From Calocera cornea HHB12733 (lineage: Eukaryota > Basidiomycota > Dacrymycetes > Dacrymycetales > Dacrymycetaceae): a DNA stretch of 33,890 nt. Location of the stretch: the NCBI GenBank assembly GCA_001632435.1, contig KV424150.1, positions 1-33,890 of the forward strand, in the 5' to 3' direction. Shown here piece by piece: positions 1 to 10,926 of the stretch (its first letter is position 1; every line of letters starts with the position of its first letter). Under the pieces are notes generated by a model. That model was given only the letters and a program-made list of their open reading frames with translations, ran no database searches and was not told the DNA's origin. A program made the position numbers and the translations under genes.

Positions 1-420
1 CTGGAGGATCTGTGCCACCTCATGCTACAGCGTATGTCACGAGCAGGCGCTGTGTTGCGGGGTGCGTCTGTAGAAGAGATGCCAGAAGAAGAAGATAATG
101 CCGAAGACTTCCCGGTGTCGTATGAGGAGTCCGCATACTTGTGCCTCTTCTCGAACAGCACATTCTCAGCCATTGAATCTTGGCCCTTGCATCCGCCGTC
201 CTCGCACTCCACGCGACCGCTCCACCGCATCCCCCTCACCCGAATACCCACACCAGAGGCGCCGGTTTCTTGTCCAAGAAGAAGCAGAGAGACAGTTGTG
301 ACCGCAGCGCGAGCAGACCGCCCTAGGCCCTGGGGAGGGCGGGCCTCGGCGCATTTCAGTGCCTTATCGGCCCGTGCGGGAGCAGCAGCCGGCAAAAGTT
401 CATGCCGAGGAGCGAGCTGA
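1..420 (+). CDS. Possible partial coding segment cut by window start
   Basis: A reading frame is open from base 1 to the stop at 418-420. Its first half is rich in Glu, Asp and Ser around the residues EEMPEEEDNAEDFPVSYEE, which looks protein-like. The second half is Pro/Arg/Ser rich and could equally be non-coding; another frame (98-301) also ends plausibly near 301. No family was recognised. It may be the last exon of a gene that begins outside the window, or chance. Confidence 0.2.
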   Translation: MEDLCHLMLQRMSRAGAVLRGASVEEMPEEEDNAEDFPVSYEESAYLCLFSNSTFSAIESWPLHPPSSHSTRPLHRIPLTRIPTPEAPVSCPRRSRETVVTAARADRPRPWGGRASAHFSALSARAGAAAGKSSCRGAS

Positions 421-1991
421 GCTGGATGAGGGAAGGTCGACGTGTGACCTAAAGTGAGGCTCGATGAGCATGCAACCCCCAAGGTGTTATGAGAGCGCAA
501 CGTACCGCGTTCCGTGGCTCTCTCTCAGTACTTACACGCCTTTTGTGGATCTCTCTCCTATATCCCCCGCCGCATGCACTTTCACCAACTCTTTCAGGGC
601 ATTCACGGCCCTTCGGCTGAGCCACGTCCTGCGCAGCAAGGCCCAGGGCCGTGAGGGCGAGCGACAGTCCCTCCTGTACCCCGCAGTCGATCCCTTGGTT
701 CAGCTCTACCCACGTCGTTTGGAGATGAACATTCTGACGTGCGATCCAGCAATCGGCACCCCTGATCCGGGCAAACGAGAGCAGGCTTTGCCACCTATGG
801 CGCCAGTAGCTAGGTTCAAGGTGGGCCGCCAGAGGCGTTCTTTGAGCGAGAATAATCCTGGCAGGGTTTAGGTCAGCATAGGTAGGTAATGGGCGCAACG
901 CCATTTCACGCACGCTTCTTCTGCGGGACCAGGTCCAAGATCTTGTGAAGCACGAGCCACGGCGTACACTTACACATGTGACGCAGCGCTCGCGGACCAG
1001 AAGGTGCTGCTCATCGCTGTGTAGGCGATGGAGCTGCTTGGCATTTGCCTGCGGTTCCGGCAGTACCACGCAGGAGAAGTTCGCTACACTGCTCGAAGCG
1101 GCGATGGCGAGGAGGTCGACCCGGCGGTGATGGAGGAGAACATGCTCGTCACGACGGCCGCGGTGAAACTGGTCGCTGCGGGCACATAGCTGAACGCGGC
1201 GAGGAAGCTACTTGTCGCGGCTGCCCACATCTGCCGCCGATCTGCACGCTCGCGACTCCGTCTGTGGCGTTGCAGGTGTCGTTGAGGCAGTCTGGGAGGC
1301 CGCGATGAAGTATGCGCTCTGGCAGTACTGGCCAACGGTCAGCATCAAGCGCATTTACAGCAGATATGTAGAGCTCACCTCAAACCCGGAGTGGTCTAGA
1401 AGTCCGATGTCCAGGCGGGCATTCTTGATCTGCCGCACATGCTCCCACAGGGGCACGGCGTCGTTGCTGGTTGTTGCGAGTACAGACCGCGAAACCGGAG
1501 GCGCCGCCAGCAGGTCGTATCAACTGTATGGGGAAGAATAAGCCGAGGGGGTCGGGGCCTCGCTGTTCACGGCTCGCACATTTCCAATTCAGGGCGCGTT
1601 CTCGTCATCTCATCATCAGTGGCTGTGTCCTTCCGTGCTGACCCGCCCAGTATGGCAATCGTACACCACCTGTGCTGCCTGTCGGCGCAGGCAGCAGAGG
1701 TCTCTTTACTTACTTATACTTTAGTCTAGTCCGGCTCTTCAATAGAAATTTGATTTGCTCAGTCCATACGGGCAGAGCCACCTATGACGCGCAGAGCAAC
1801 GGTCATCGCCGATCCCATCGCCTATCTAAGCAATATTCTGGCTTGCTCTACACTTTGCCGAACTACTAGCACAGGCCGGCCCAGCCCCCTCGCCCCCCCT
1901 CGTACCACCCTCAGCACATATATCTCCCCCTTCCCCTCCTCCTCCCGCTTCCTCTTCCTCCTCACCTACGCCTTCCCAGCTCTCGCTCGCC
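421..1991. other. No convincing gene
   Basis: Both strands have open stretches, the longest on the minus strand at 449-1069, but none gives a recognisable protein or a good chain of splice sites. Around 1090-1230 the plus strand reads as Ala/Leu-rich, helix-like sequence (EENMLVTTAAVKLVAAGT, then a stop, then LNAARKLLVAAA). It resembles a decayed coding segment but was not assigned. A CT-rich tract at about 1880-1980 precedes the next gene and may be its promoter or 5'UTR. Confidence 0.4.
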
Positions 1992-2692
1992 ATGTCGCCC
2001 TCGCCGTCTTCCATCGAAGCTATCCTCGCCTCGTACGACCCGAGGGTGACCGACCCGGAGAGCTTGAAGCTGCGCGAGCGTTTTGCGTCGGCGTTGGCAG
2101 CCCAGGAATCTGGGATGACAAGGTCAGTGCCTTTTCACTCGGCGCGACCCTCATACTCACCTGAGATGCAGGCCATCTCTCCCTACCCCGCCCTCCTCTG
2201 GCTACATGCGCACGCCCGAGGCCACTCCCCTTCCCTCCCCTTCCCCAAGGTCGGCCCTTCGTCCTCTCTCTCTGGCCGCCCATCCATCGAAGAACGCCGG
2301 CAGACGACGACGAATACCTTGCCGGTGACTTGAAGGCAACGGAGAAGGCCGCTGTCAACAAGCTCGTGATTGACAGGGCGAGCGTCCTGGTGCGCATGAA
2401 TGAAGTGGTGAGCGCCCCCTTCTGTCGCCGCGACCCGCATACTCACCGATGAGCACGGTAAGGATAAACAGGTCCCCACAGACTACCTCCACGACGAGTG
2501 GTTCTCCGTGCCCGCCTTCAAGGAGATCGGGCCAGGATCTGGCCGAACATCAAGAGACGCTTCGTCTTGCAGGAGGACGCGGCGAAGAAGGCGCAGGCGG
2601 ACAAGGCCGGGAGGGACCGGGAGAGGCGGAGAACGGCGAGTATGCTGGGTCGCCAGTGTTTTGGACCAAGGGTGAAGACCCGCGAGGCGTAA
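1992..2692 (+). pseudogene. Small spliced hypothetical gene with probable frameshift
   Basis: The start at 1992 follows a long CT-rich leader, as in many fungal promoters. Predicted exons are 1992-2122, 2293-2407 and 2472 onward; codon phase is kept across both introns when the acceptor before 2293 is used. The product is acidic/helical and contains LRERFASALAAQE, DDEYLAGDLKATEKAA and HDEWFSVPAFKEI. After that point (about 2526-2536, at a GGG run) the natural reading moves one frame, continuing as ARIWPNIKRRFVLQEDAAKK and ending at 2692 in a Lys/Arg-rich tail. A missing base would explain this, as mutation or sequencing error. Without the shift the protein ends in an Arg-rich, unlikely tail. 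No family was recognised. Confidence 0.45.
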
Positions 2693-2813
2693 TCCGCGCG
2701 CGCCACGAGCTTGACAGTAGATTTATGGTTGCGTCGCATCTCGTTGGACGCGTCGATTAGCATCGCTTCGTCCGCTAACTACCACGTCTACCACTAATCA
2801 AGGTCTCACTTCA

Positions 2814-3005
2814 ATGATGTCTGATTCTCCTTCGAGCACACCCACCTCCTCAAGGTCAACGTCCCCCATCCGCGGGGGTGGGCCCTCGGCTCCGAACGGT
2901 GCGGCACTCCATGTCGTGAATAATACAACCGGCGACGGCAATGCTCATACATCGGCAATACTGTGGGAAGATCATACTACAGTACCAGACTCATTTTACC
3001 AATAA
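2814..3005 (+). CDS. Short Ser/Thr/Pro-rich ORF, possibly a first exon
   Basis: A 63-codon frame starts with two Met codons followed by a Ser/Thr/Pro-rich stretch. That composition is common at fungal protein N-termini. It could be a first exon of the genes downstream, or chance. No domain is visible and no splice chain to the next ORF could be proved. Confidence 0.18.
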   Translation: MMSDSPSSTPTSSRSTSPIRGGGPSAPNGAALHVVNNTTGDGNAHTSAILWEDHTTVPDSFYQ

Positions 3006-3441
3006 GATTCTACGCTAGGAACACGATAGAAGACAATAGCGAGAATGACGGTCAATGGACCCATCAAGAGCGGCCGAACCGGATGAAGATCTCAAAGTAC
3101 GTTGATAACACTCGTCAGCCCGCACCGACACTTACAAGGTCGTTCAGGGGTTTTATAGCAGAAATAGCGGCCAGAAAAACTTCTAACGAACCCGAGCACG
3201 TCGCAGGACACCATCCCAATGACAAGGATAAGGGCCGTCGTCTGCCACTGAGCCCGTGAGCAGACTAATTCTATGCCGGCGTTGGCATTGCTCATATATG
3301 CTCCAGGTCGAGAAGCACAGCCGACGGAACCCAGGAAACCAAGCCAGAACGGATGGTCCCCGCCACCGCAGAACATGGGCGACTTCCCGACAGGAAGCAT
3401 CAAGCACTCAGTACCGAAGGGGAGGTCGGTCATAGTACTTG

Positions 3442-3925
3442 GTGAGTCGACGGACCCCATCACGAGGGAGCTGCATATACTTAGGTCTCTCCTCAGTATC
3501 AGCAACGAAACTACCACATTGTTGATTCAAACGAATAAAGAGGACAAGGACGATCAGGCGGTTGTGAGATTGGAGGAAGGGCATATGGTGGACAATCTGG
3601 GGGCGCGTAAGCCGCTGCTGGCCACGAAGTGAATGAGCTACTTGATCGGCTTGGGCCCTTCTGAATCCAGCCTTCAGGTCTATCCGTGATGCTAAAGGGA
3701 AGGGGAGACTGCAAGAACAGGAGCATCGTGACCCGATAGAAAGTGAAGCTAGTTCATCTCATACAGTGTGAGTCGACGCGCCCCATCATGAGGGAGCTGC
3801 ATATACTCAGATTTCTCCTCAGGACCATCAACAAAACTTTTCGAACAAATGAAGAAGAGAAGGGCGACGAAGCAGCTGCGAGCTTGGAGGAAGGCTGCCT
3901 GGCGGAATGTCCGGGCGCGACCGGC
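3442..3925 (+). repeat. Diverged tandem duplication of an exon-intron module
   Basis: Bases 3442-3610 and 3768-3925 are related copies in the same orientation. Both begin with GTGAGTCGACG and run through a shared AGGGAGCTGCATATACT block to an acceptor-like TTAG or CTCAG. This suggests a 43-nt intron in each copy (3442-3484 and 3768-3810). Downstream both encode related acidic peptides: SLLSISNETTTLLIQTNKEDK in copy 1 and FLLRTINKTFRTNEEEKGDE in copy 2, each followed by a LEEG motif. Copy 1 reaches a stop at 3632, while copy 2 reads on into the membrane-protein gene. Confidence 0.6.
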
Positions 3926-5522
3926 ATCCAAGAACTTCTACTTGCACAAGACCAGAAAGTCCGAAAGTTCGTCTCCGACCACTCCCGGATGATGGAGGCC
4001 ATCTTTGCACAACTCGGAACTTCCAATGGAAATATGCCATACGATAAAGACCACTGCTCGCGACTTGAAGGGCAACAACACAACAACTCCGCCCGAGGCC
4101 CTCAACAAGTTCAGTGTGCTCCCGACCCAGTCGAAGTTCCTACTAAACAAGCACCGTCCCCATCTCTGATTGAACACATGCATGCGTGGCTTTCGTTAAA
4201 GTCACAGAAAATCATCGGTAAGACCGTATTGCTCTGTCTACTAAATGAGATAATAACTAATAGACATGACAGAAACTCTGCGATCCAACACCTTTACTCT
4301 AACCTTCATCGCGCGAGTTATCGGCGCTACAGGTTGGCTCCTGTGGGAAGTGCTCGGCATCAGGTCTCTCCTCGACACCTTCCGCTGCCAGGAGAGTGTA
4401 TATCTACTAGGATATGCCATTTCTTTGCTCGTCATCACGGGGATCCACGCGAGGCTGTTCGGCCACCGCGGATTAGAGCAATCAGCAAGAGCTCTCGGGA
4501 CGTGTTGCGCTATCTCGTGTACTGTCCATGCCGTGTCTTACCTCTGTGTCCGTATGGTGCAGGCGTACGGATGGGCAGATGAGATGCAGACAGCGCTGGA
4601 CCGACTCGTCCCAGCACTGACACTGGCTACTGCGAAGTGGGGCTTCTGGTTTCTCGAGTGCCATCAGGCTTCGCCTTCCCCTGAACCAACCCCACCCTCC
4701 ATCCCGCCGACTGTGCTGCCGTTGTCCGTCTCCGCACCCGAGCAGCCACAGGCATCCTCATCAAGCTCAAGGTCGAACCCAAGCCAGGCTTCTCCGCACG
4801 ATGGATGTTCGACATTGGCTTCCACCTCCGAGCTTCCCCTTCCCGCGGTGGCCCAAGGTGGTTTGCCCTCCCGGCTCGACTCAGTCTCTGGCTCCAACGC
4901 CACGCTGGAAGTCTCAGCCACCACGGCTGACCCACCGTCCTCGTCTTCTCCCGTAGCCCCTCTGGGCGCTTCTTCCTCCAGGACCAGCTTGTCGCCCTCG
5001 ACCGACTGTCCTGGGCAACTGCCAAACCGCCCGAACTCCCACCAGGAGTCTGGGGAGTCCGGTGTTGACGATGAGAATCAGTTCTGCGGCCCCGCCCAGC
5101 TTCTATTCCACTGCGCTCTGGGTTTGGGGGTGTACTTCGTGACACCGTCCCTCGACATGCGCTGTGACATCGCCACCCTCATCCCATCCCGTCCCGATTG
5201 GAAACTGGCTGCGCAAAAGGCGCTGGTTCCTTGGGTCGACCTCTTCGCACGCACCGGAAACGAGTGGAAATGGGAGAAGGAGGGAAAGCCACTCTTTCTG
5301 ATAGTCCATTTGTGGATGTTGATTCTTCTCGAAATCAGCACGTCGTTCAGTCATTCTATGGCCACCGGCTACTCAAGGCTCGGCATGGCATTCATGGTGC
5401 TACCACTGCTGATATTCCTCCCGCTCAGCCCCTTGCCCGGGTTTTTGTATCGCATTCTCTGGACGCGCAGCCGGACGGCACTCAAAGGACCTTACATGAG
5501 ATGGCTAGACAGCAGCTTATGA
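3743..5522 (+). CDS. Multi-pass membrane protein, hypothetical
   Basis: The frame from 3743 continues to 4217, where a GTAAGA donor opens a 46-nt intron (4218-4263). It then rejoins in phase at 4264 and runs to the stop at 5520-5522. A further intron at 3768-3810 is likely, so the true start lies upstream and is not fixed. The N-terminal part is polar and helical (Glu/Lys rich, then Gln/Asn rich). The second exon carries about six hydrophobic segments, near ARVIGATGWLLWEVLGI, VYLLGYAISLLVITGI, a Cys-rich ISCTVHAVSYLCV, LLFHCALGLGVYF, FLIVHLWMLILLEI and FMVLPLLIFLPLSPLPGFLY. A long Ser/Pro-rich loop lies between the third and fourth. It resembles basidiomycete lineage-specific membrane proteins; no catalytic motif or family was recognised. 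Only the long frame and hydrophobic pattern support function. Confidence 0.6.
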
Positions 5523-6044
5523 TCAGCTGTAAGCCACGCTTTTCTTCGTTACCACATCTCAGGTTAACTCCCTGCTTGATCCTATCAGATACTCATCTGT
5601 CAATCGTGACAACGTCAGCATGTCCGAAGCACGAAGAAAACAGCCCATATTCTTTTCACGAATTAACAACGATGCACTCAAGGATCTGATCACGAAAGCA
5701 AGTATATTAAGCCATGAATCTCTATTCTCTGCGAGCAAGGAAAATATGTTTTCTCACCTTTATTTCATGAGACCTGTACGTATGTGGTGGCACGGGAGCG
5801 CCTATGGAATCTTCTTAATGCAATGTATGCTGTGCACGTTAGATGACGTGAGCTCAAAGGAAGCCAGACGTGGGCAGTATGGTACAGCCATATTGTCACA
5901 CACGAGACAAGTGCACAGTGTCGCAGACAAGTGCAGGTCGCCATGTCAGGGAGTTCATCATTGGACCCTTGGCAGGTATGGGAAATCCGTACCTGTTTAA
6001 GTCCCTGACGCGCGTCATTGTAGTGCGCCAGGGACTGCAATGTG
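5523..6044 (+). other. Intergenic, no clear gene; small hairpins near the transposon edge
   Basis: An ORF at 5620-6000 has a short protein-like start but loses coding character and has no relative that I recognise. A possible 3'UTR intron (GTAAGC near 5530, acceptor CTCAG near 5562) follows the membrane-protein gene. Just outside the transposon lie two small inverted repeats: CAGGTA/TACCTG at about 5972-5997 and GTCCCTGACGCGC with its imperfect complement at 6001-6034. They may belong to the element's ends or to host DNA. Confidence 0.4.
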
Positions 6045-6091
6045 CCTATTATCAGCCCCTCCCTCATTGGGACGCAGGGGCTGATAATAGG
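6045..6091. repeat. Left terminal hairpin of the transposon
   Basis: A perfect 16-bp inverted repeat, CCTATTATCAGCCCCT (6045-6060) and its complement (6076-6091), is separated by a 15-nt loop. The inner arm and following A-rich bases resemble the right end read in reverse, so this is the probable left terminal repeat. Confidence 0.65.
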
Positions 6092-6374
6092 TAAAAAATG
6101 GCCTCTATCAGTAACTGTCTCTATAGGAGACAGGTACTTTTTTAATGTACTTTAGATACTTAATAAAATTCATTAAAAGACACTTTTTAAAGCGCTGTGC
6201 GCGCTGAACTTGGGTGCGCACAGGTACTTTTTTTGGGCCCCTCAGGACCTTGCAAACCGTGCCGGGGGGGGGACTGTTGTATACTTCAAAAAGAATCATA
6301 TTACTGCATAGTTTGTACTGTTAATACACCCCTTCCCCACCCCCTTCCAGTCCCCAAAGCGCTGTAAACGCCCT
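6092..6374. other. Left subterminal region of the transposon
   Basis: AT-rich, non-coding sequence with a direct repeat of CAGGTACTTTTTT (near 6131 and 6219), a small hairpin with CTGTGCGC/GCGCACAG arms (about 6194-6222) and a nine-G run near 6264. Such short repeats near the ends are typical of places where Tnp-type proteins bind, but no binding was shown here. Confidence 0.4.
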
Positions 6375-7664
6375 CTACTCCTCGTCACCCTCATCCTCCT
6401 CCTCCTGCTCCCCATCCGGCCAGCCCCCATTCTCCTGCGGCTCCTCTCCCTCCTCGCCCTCTCCTTCCCCTTCAACTTCCCCGTCCCCATTCCCTAGCTC
6501 TTCCCCCTCATCTTCGCTATCCTCAATCTTCGGCTTCTTGGCGCGGTCGCTCGAGCTCTTGAGGTACTGCCGCACGATCTGCAGCGTTGCCCAGTCGTCC
6601 ACGTATCTCTTCAGGATTGGATGCGCTTCTCTAGCCTGTAGGTAAAGTCAGTCAAGTGTTCTCAATGCAGCAAAGGACTTACCACGGCGCAGACCTTTGC
6701 AAGCTGCTTGAGCGGCTGGTCAGCGTACCGCACCTTGAGGTCGAGTTTCGCATGACTGCAAGCCAGGCGAACTTGGTACTGTAGTAGATAGTTAGTCAAT
6801 AGAGTAGAGTAGAAGGAATAGACTTACCAATGCCTCAGTGTAGTCAGAACGCCCCAGCTGCATTTCCATCCTGAGGTTGAACCAATGCTGGGTGATCTTG
6901 CCGTCCTTGTACTTTGTTGCTCGCCCAGCTTGTCCTTTCGGCTTGTAGATGAGCTTGAGGGGGACTGAAGGCGCTTCGTCGGAGCCTGGGACAAGCCCCA
7001 CCTGCCGCCTCAACAAGGTCTCGAGTATTTCTGGTAGATCGTTAGCATATACTTAAAGTGAAAAGAAAGACTCACCTTTGTACATCACGTTATCTGCCAT
7101 GGCAGTCTGTGCTACCTGCTTGGCCGTGGGCTTCTTGCAGATCGCGGCAGCAACATCAACAGCGTTGACCGCCTGCTTTGCCTTGTCAGCAAAGGCACGA
7201 GGCCTCTTGGGCGGCGGCTCCACAACATCCTCCTCCTCCTGTTCCAGCCCCAGTCCCAGCCCCAGCTCCGGAGCAGCCTGCACCGCGTTCTTGCGCCCTG
7301 CAGCTGGCTTGGGCGTGTGCTTGGCCGTGCTGCTCTTTTTGCTGCTGCTGTTGCTGTTGCTGCTGGGCTTGCTGGGCTTGCTGTTGGGCTTCTTGCGAGT
7401 CGCTGGAACCTCGGGCTCAATGACCTCCGCGCGGAGGTCAGGAGAGTCCAAGGTTCCAGGAGACTTACGCTTGCCGGTTCTGCCCATCCAACGGTTACCG
7501 CCGCCAAGGAGTCGGCCGCGGGGACGCGAGAGGGAGCGGACGGGAGTGGGAGAGATGGTGGGATGGGGAGAGGGAGTGTGGGAGGGGGAGAGGGAGGAGC
7601 TGGGGTTGCCGGGGTCAGTCGGATGGAAGAGCAATGCGCTGGGACGAGGTCGAAGGCTGCGCAT
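6375..7664 (-). CDS. Transposon accessory protein A, four exons
   Basis: Predicted exons on the minus strand are 7664-7076, 7030-6828, 6778-6683 and 6635-6375, with GT-AG borders and conserved phase, giving about 382 aa. A later Met at 7486 is an alternative start. The N-terminal half is Pro/Ser/Lys rich with a basic TRKKPNSKPSKPS stretch. The middle, encoded across exons 1-3 (KEILETLLRRQVG, KDGKITQHWFNLRMEMQLG, YQVRLACSHAKLDLKV), looks folded and helical. The C-terminus is a long Glu/Asp tract. No known domain was recognised. Its place beside the transposase suggests a helper or DNA-binding role like TnpA of CACTA elements, which is inference only. One 20-bp palindrome core (7421-7440) lies inside exon 1 and is translated as DLRAEV. 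Confidence 0.65.
7403..7459. repeat. Palindrome A with 20-bp perfect core
   Basis: The core TGACCTCCGCGCGGAGGTCA (7421-7440) is perfect. Complementarity continues outward imperfectly to CTGGAACCT on the left (7403) and AGGTTCCAG on the right (7459). It lies inside exon 1 of accessory gene A. Confidence 0.85.
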
Positions 7665-7899
7665 GCAGCCGAGGGAGGAGGAGATGGTGGGGGGGAAGAG
7701 GAGAGAGGGAGAGGGGGGGAAGTGAAGCTATATGCTGCAAGAGAGCGTTAGCTGGGGAGTGTGACGGAGTAAAGAAGACTCCCGTACCGAATAGATCGCC
7801 AACCCGAAATGCCCTAATTCGTCCGGCTCTGGTGCCGCAGAAACGCCTAAGTCCCCGTTAGTCCATATACGTACCTCTTAGTTAGTTTACTTACCTTCA

Positions 7900-10864
7900 A
7901 TGCCTCTCAAAGAATCAAGTGAAAGGCGGCTTTGCAGCCACTGCAACAAGCTCGTCAGCCTGCGCACCTTGACTCGGCATAGGGCTGCCCTCAAGGGTGC
8001 AGCAGCCGACAAGCACCTGAAGAAGCTTCAGTTCAGAAGGCAGAAGCGCAAGCCGGCAAGGGAAGACGCACTTGAGCAGCTAGAAGAGCTGCAGGGAAGG
8101 GAAGGGGATGGGATGGGATGGGAGGAGGAGCAGTCGGAGATGGGGAATGTGGTGGAGGAGGGGGAACCGGCGCAGAAGTCGCGCTCGCTGGCCAGGCAGC
8201 TGCTGGGCGAGCCGGGGGAGGGGGAAGTGGGGCTGGAGGGGGAGGAGGAGGAGAGGGAGGCGATGAGGCAGCTGCTTGAGGAGCTCCGGGATGAGGAGGA
8301 GGCTCGGGAGTGGGGAGACGGGCTTGCGGAGGAGGAGGAGATCGATGCTGAGCCCGAGCGCGAGCTTATGGCAATGCCAGGTATGCGCCTGGTTCTTCTG
8401 CCAGCTCGCGCTCGAGCTCATTGAACTGTAGATGAGCTACTAGAATATGATCAGCATCGTTTCAAGGCTTTCAGAGTGAAGATGGACACCAAACTTACCA
8501 TTGCACAATACGAAGTCCTCCAGGCTGCCTTTCCCGTCGAATTCCCCCCCCTGCTGGAGGTCAAGAAGCGTGTAAAGATCGTTTCTGGGATGGAATCAGT
8601 CAGCTATCACTGCTGCATCAACTGCTGCATCGCCTATACAGGTGTACTCACCGATCTGCGCGAATGTCCTCACTGCAGCGAGCCCCGCTTCACCTCCAAG
8701 GGGAAGCCTCGCCGCCAGTGGGAATACCTCCCCCTCATCCCCCAGCTCCTCGCCCAATACGCCAATCCCAAGCTTGCCAAGGTGCTGGGCACCTACCGCG
8801 CCAGCCAAGATTCAATGTCGAGCACGATGCATGACGTCTTCCAAGGTCGGCACTACCGCGAGCTGTGCAAGTCAAAGATCAAGGTCAGCAAAGGGGAGCT
8901 GAGTCGAAAATACTTCGACTCACCTCGAGATATCGCGCTGGGACTGTCCTTTGACGGCTTTGCGCCATTCAAGAGGACTGCGGCTACTTGCTGGCCTACA
9001 ATATTGATCAATTACAATCTTCCACCCGAGCTGCGAATGCTTACCTCGAATATCCTCGCCAGCTGCGCCATTCCCGGCCCCAAGCAGATGAAGGATCCTG
9101 ACTCCTTTCACCAGCCGCTTGTTGAGGAGCTCATTGAACTTGCCAAGGGGGTGCCGGCCTTCGATGCTTGGAAGCGCGAGGCCTTCTACCTGCGAGCACA
9201 TCTCTTCTTGCTGTTTGGGGACATGCCCGCAGTGTCGAAGTTGATGAACCTGAAGGGGCACAACGGCTTCAAGCCCTGTAGATGCTGTGAGATCGCTGCT
9301 GTGCCGGGAACGCAAGGAAACACGAAGTACGTACCTTTGGATCGTACAAGGTACGATCCCCTCGAGGGCTATCCAGCCCAATACGATCCCCGAGCGTTGC
9401 CCCTGCGCACAAGTCAGTCTTTCGAGCAAGCAATAGACAAGATAAACGACGCACCGACAGACGCAGCTGCTGAGCGCGTTGGGAAGGAAACAGGAGTGAA
9501 GGGAGACAGCGTCTGGCATCTGTTTGGAAGTGTTAGCTGGCCCTGGTCGTTCCCACTGGACTTTATGCATCTTACCTTTGAAAACGTCGTCCCCCACCTC
9601 CTCAAGCTCTGGCTCAATGAGAGCAAGTGCCCAGACATCGGGCAGGACGACGACTTTGTCTTGGAGCCTGCAGTAGCGTCAGCAATCGGCCGGCAAGTCG
9701 AAGAAAGCGGCAATACCATACCTGGAGCCTTTGGGCGTCGAGTGCCCAACATCCTAACGAAGCGCAGTGAGTTCATTGCCGAAAGCTGGATGATCTGGAT
9801 CACACAGTTAGCGTCAATCGTCCTCTGGAAGCGCTGGGAGAAGAATGCTTACCATATTCACCTCAACAAGCTAGCAAGCACGATCTCCCAGTGCCTTTCC
9901 TTCACCTACGAGCCCAACTTCTCCTCCAAGGTGCGCGAGGATCTTGCTGGCTGGGTTGAGCAGTATGAGCGGTTGTACACTCGAGGTCGTCCAGAGCGTG
10001 CTGAGCTCTGCCCCGTCACCGTGCACTCGCTGCTGCACGTTGTAGACTTCATCGAGTGGGTTGGCCCAGTGTGGACGACTTGGGCGTTCCCCAAGGAACG
10101 ATTCTGTGGGCTTGTTCAGCGAATGATCACAGCAAGACGAAATCCTTACCTTGGAATCGACCGATTCCTCCTCGAGCGTGCCCAATGGTACCATCTCACC
10201 CTTGAGTTCCCCGAGCTGCACAAGATCGTCAATGCCGAGCCCAAGCAAGTCGATCAGGATGCTTACACGCTGCTGGCACCTAGGACGATGCTCAAAGTCA
10301 GCCAAGGTCTGAAGACGGCGCTAGCAACTTACCTGGCAGCTGCCAGAGGCATCCTGCGCACCGCTGCGCCCGCTCTCGTCCCTCCTCAGCTCGTCCAGTG
10401 GGGAAAGGCACAGCTCCCCAGAGGGGGGGATACCGTGCATGCTGCCCAAGGTGTGCAGAGCACAACAGGTCGAGATATGACCTCTGTAAGAGTAAGCAAT
10501 CTTCTCCAAACGCCGAGAACAATGAACTTACCTCGCACAGTATCTGTTCTCGCCTCGCGGGGATGTGCAGCCCAGTGTCCATTACGGACAACTGCAGCAC
10601 ATTCTCCTCCTCCAGCTCCCCAACCAGCTCCTCCAGCTCGCCGTCCTCAAGCCCTGCAAGCCCCATCCCCGCCCTCACCCGCCCAGCACACCAATCGCCT
10701 TCACCGAGCTTGCAGCGATGAAGGTTGTCGATCTTGCGGCTGTTGAAGCTGTAGTCGGGCGAGTGCTCGATCTGCAAGAGCGATCTTGCATCGTAGACCG
10801 GGTAGGCTTGCACTACCCGGTCTATGCTCAAGTGGAAGCTCGAGCACCTGCACAAGAGGGTTAG
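7900..10864 (+). CDS. Tnp2-family transposase (CACTA/EnSpm superfamily)
   Basis: Predicted exons 7900-8380, 8432-10485 and 10541-10864 join in phase to give about 952 aa. An N-terminal zinc-finger-like motif (CSHCNKLVSLRTLTRHRA) is followed by a Glu-rich linker, then a CxxC...CPHC ribbon near residues 210-230. Next come the signature blocks of fungal Tnp2 proteins: LSFDGFAPFKR with the Asp of the presumed catalytic centre, CWPTILINYNLPPELR, CAIPGPKQMKD, LRAHLFLLFGDMPA, a CRCC knuckle and DFMHLTFENVVPHLLKLW. The C-terminal part has the usual WVGPVWTTWAFPKERFCG region, and GRDMTS joins to YLFSPRGD across the last intron. The frame appears intact throughout. By family knowledge it recognises the element ends and catalyses cut-and-paste transposition in the nucleus. 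The transcript converges on the small minus-strand gene at 11412. Confidence 0.85.
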
Positions 10865-10926
10865 CGAGCGTTTGAGAGGGTGGGAGAGGTGAGGAGAGAT
10901 GGGGAGAGGGTGCCGGGGGAGGGGGA

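Noticed and set aside
449..1069. 206-codon minus-strand ORF
   Set aside because: Composition is Arg/Cys rich with no family resemblance. It overlaps an equally open plus-strand frame and lacks splice or promoter context, so it is probably a chance frame in GC-rich DNA.
6200..6300. Possible RNA gene in the hairpin-rich left subterminal region
   Set aside because: No tRNA, snoRNA or polymerase III box pattern was seen; the hairpins fit terminal repeats of the element better.
7078..7725. 215-codon plus-strand ORF rich in Leu, Cys and Ser
   Set aside because: It is the complement of exon 1 of accessory gene A. The poly-Leu run is the antisense of Ser/Lys/Asn codons.
10398..10721. Frameshift in the transposase near 10440
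   Set aside because: Another frame looks attractive (HNRSRYDLCK), but the original frame splices in phase from GRDMTS to YLFSPRGD across a GTAAGA...CACAG intron, so no frameshift is needed.
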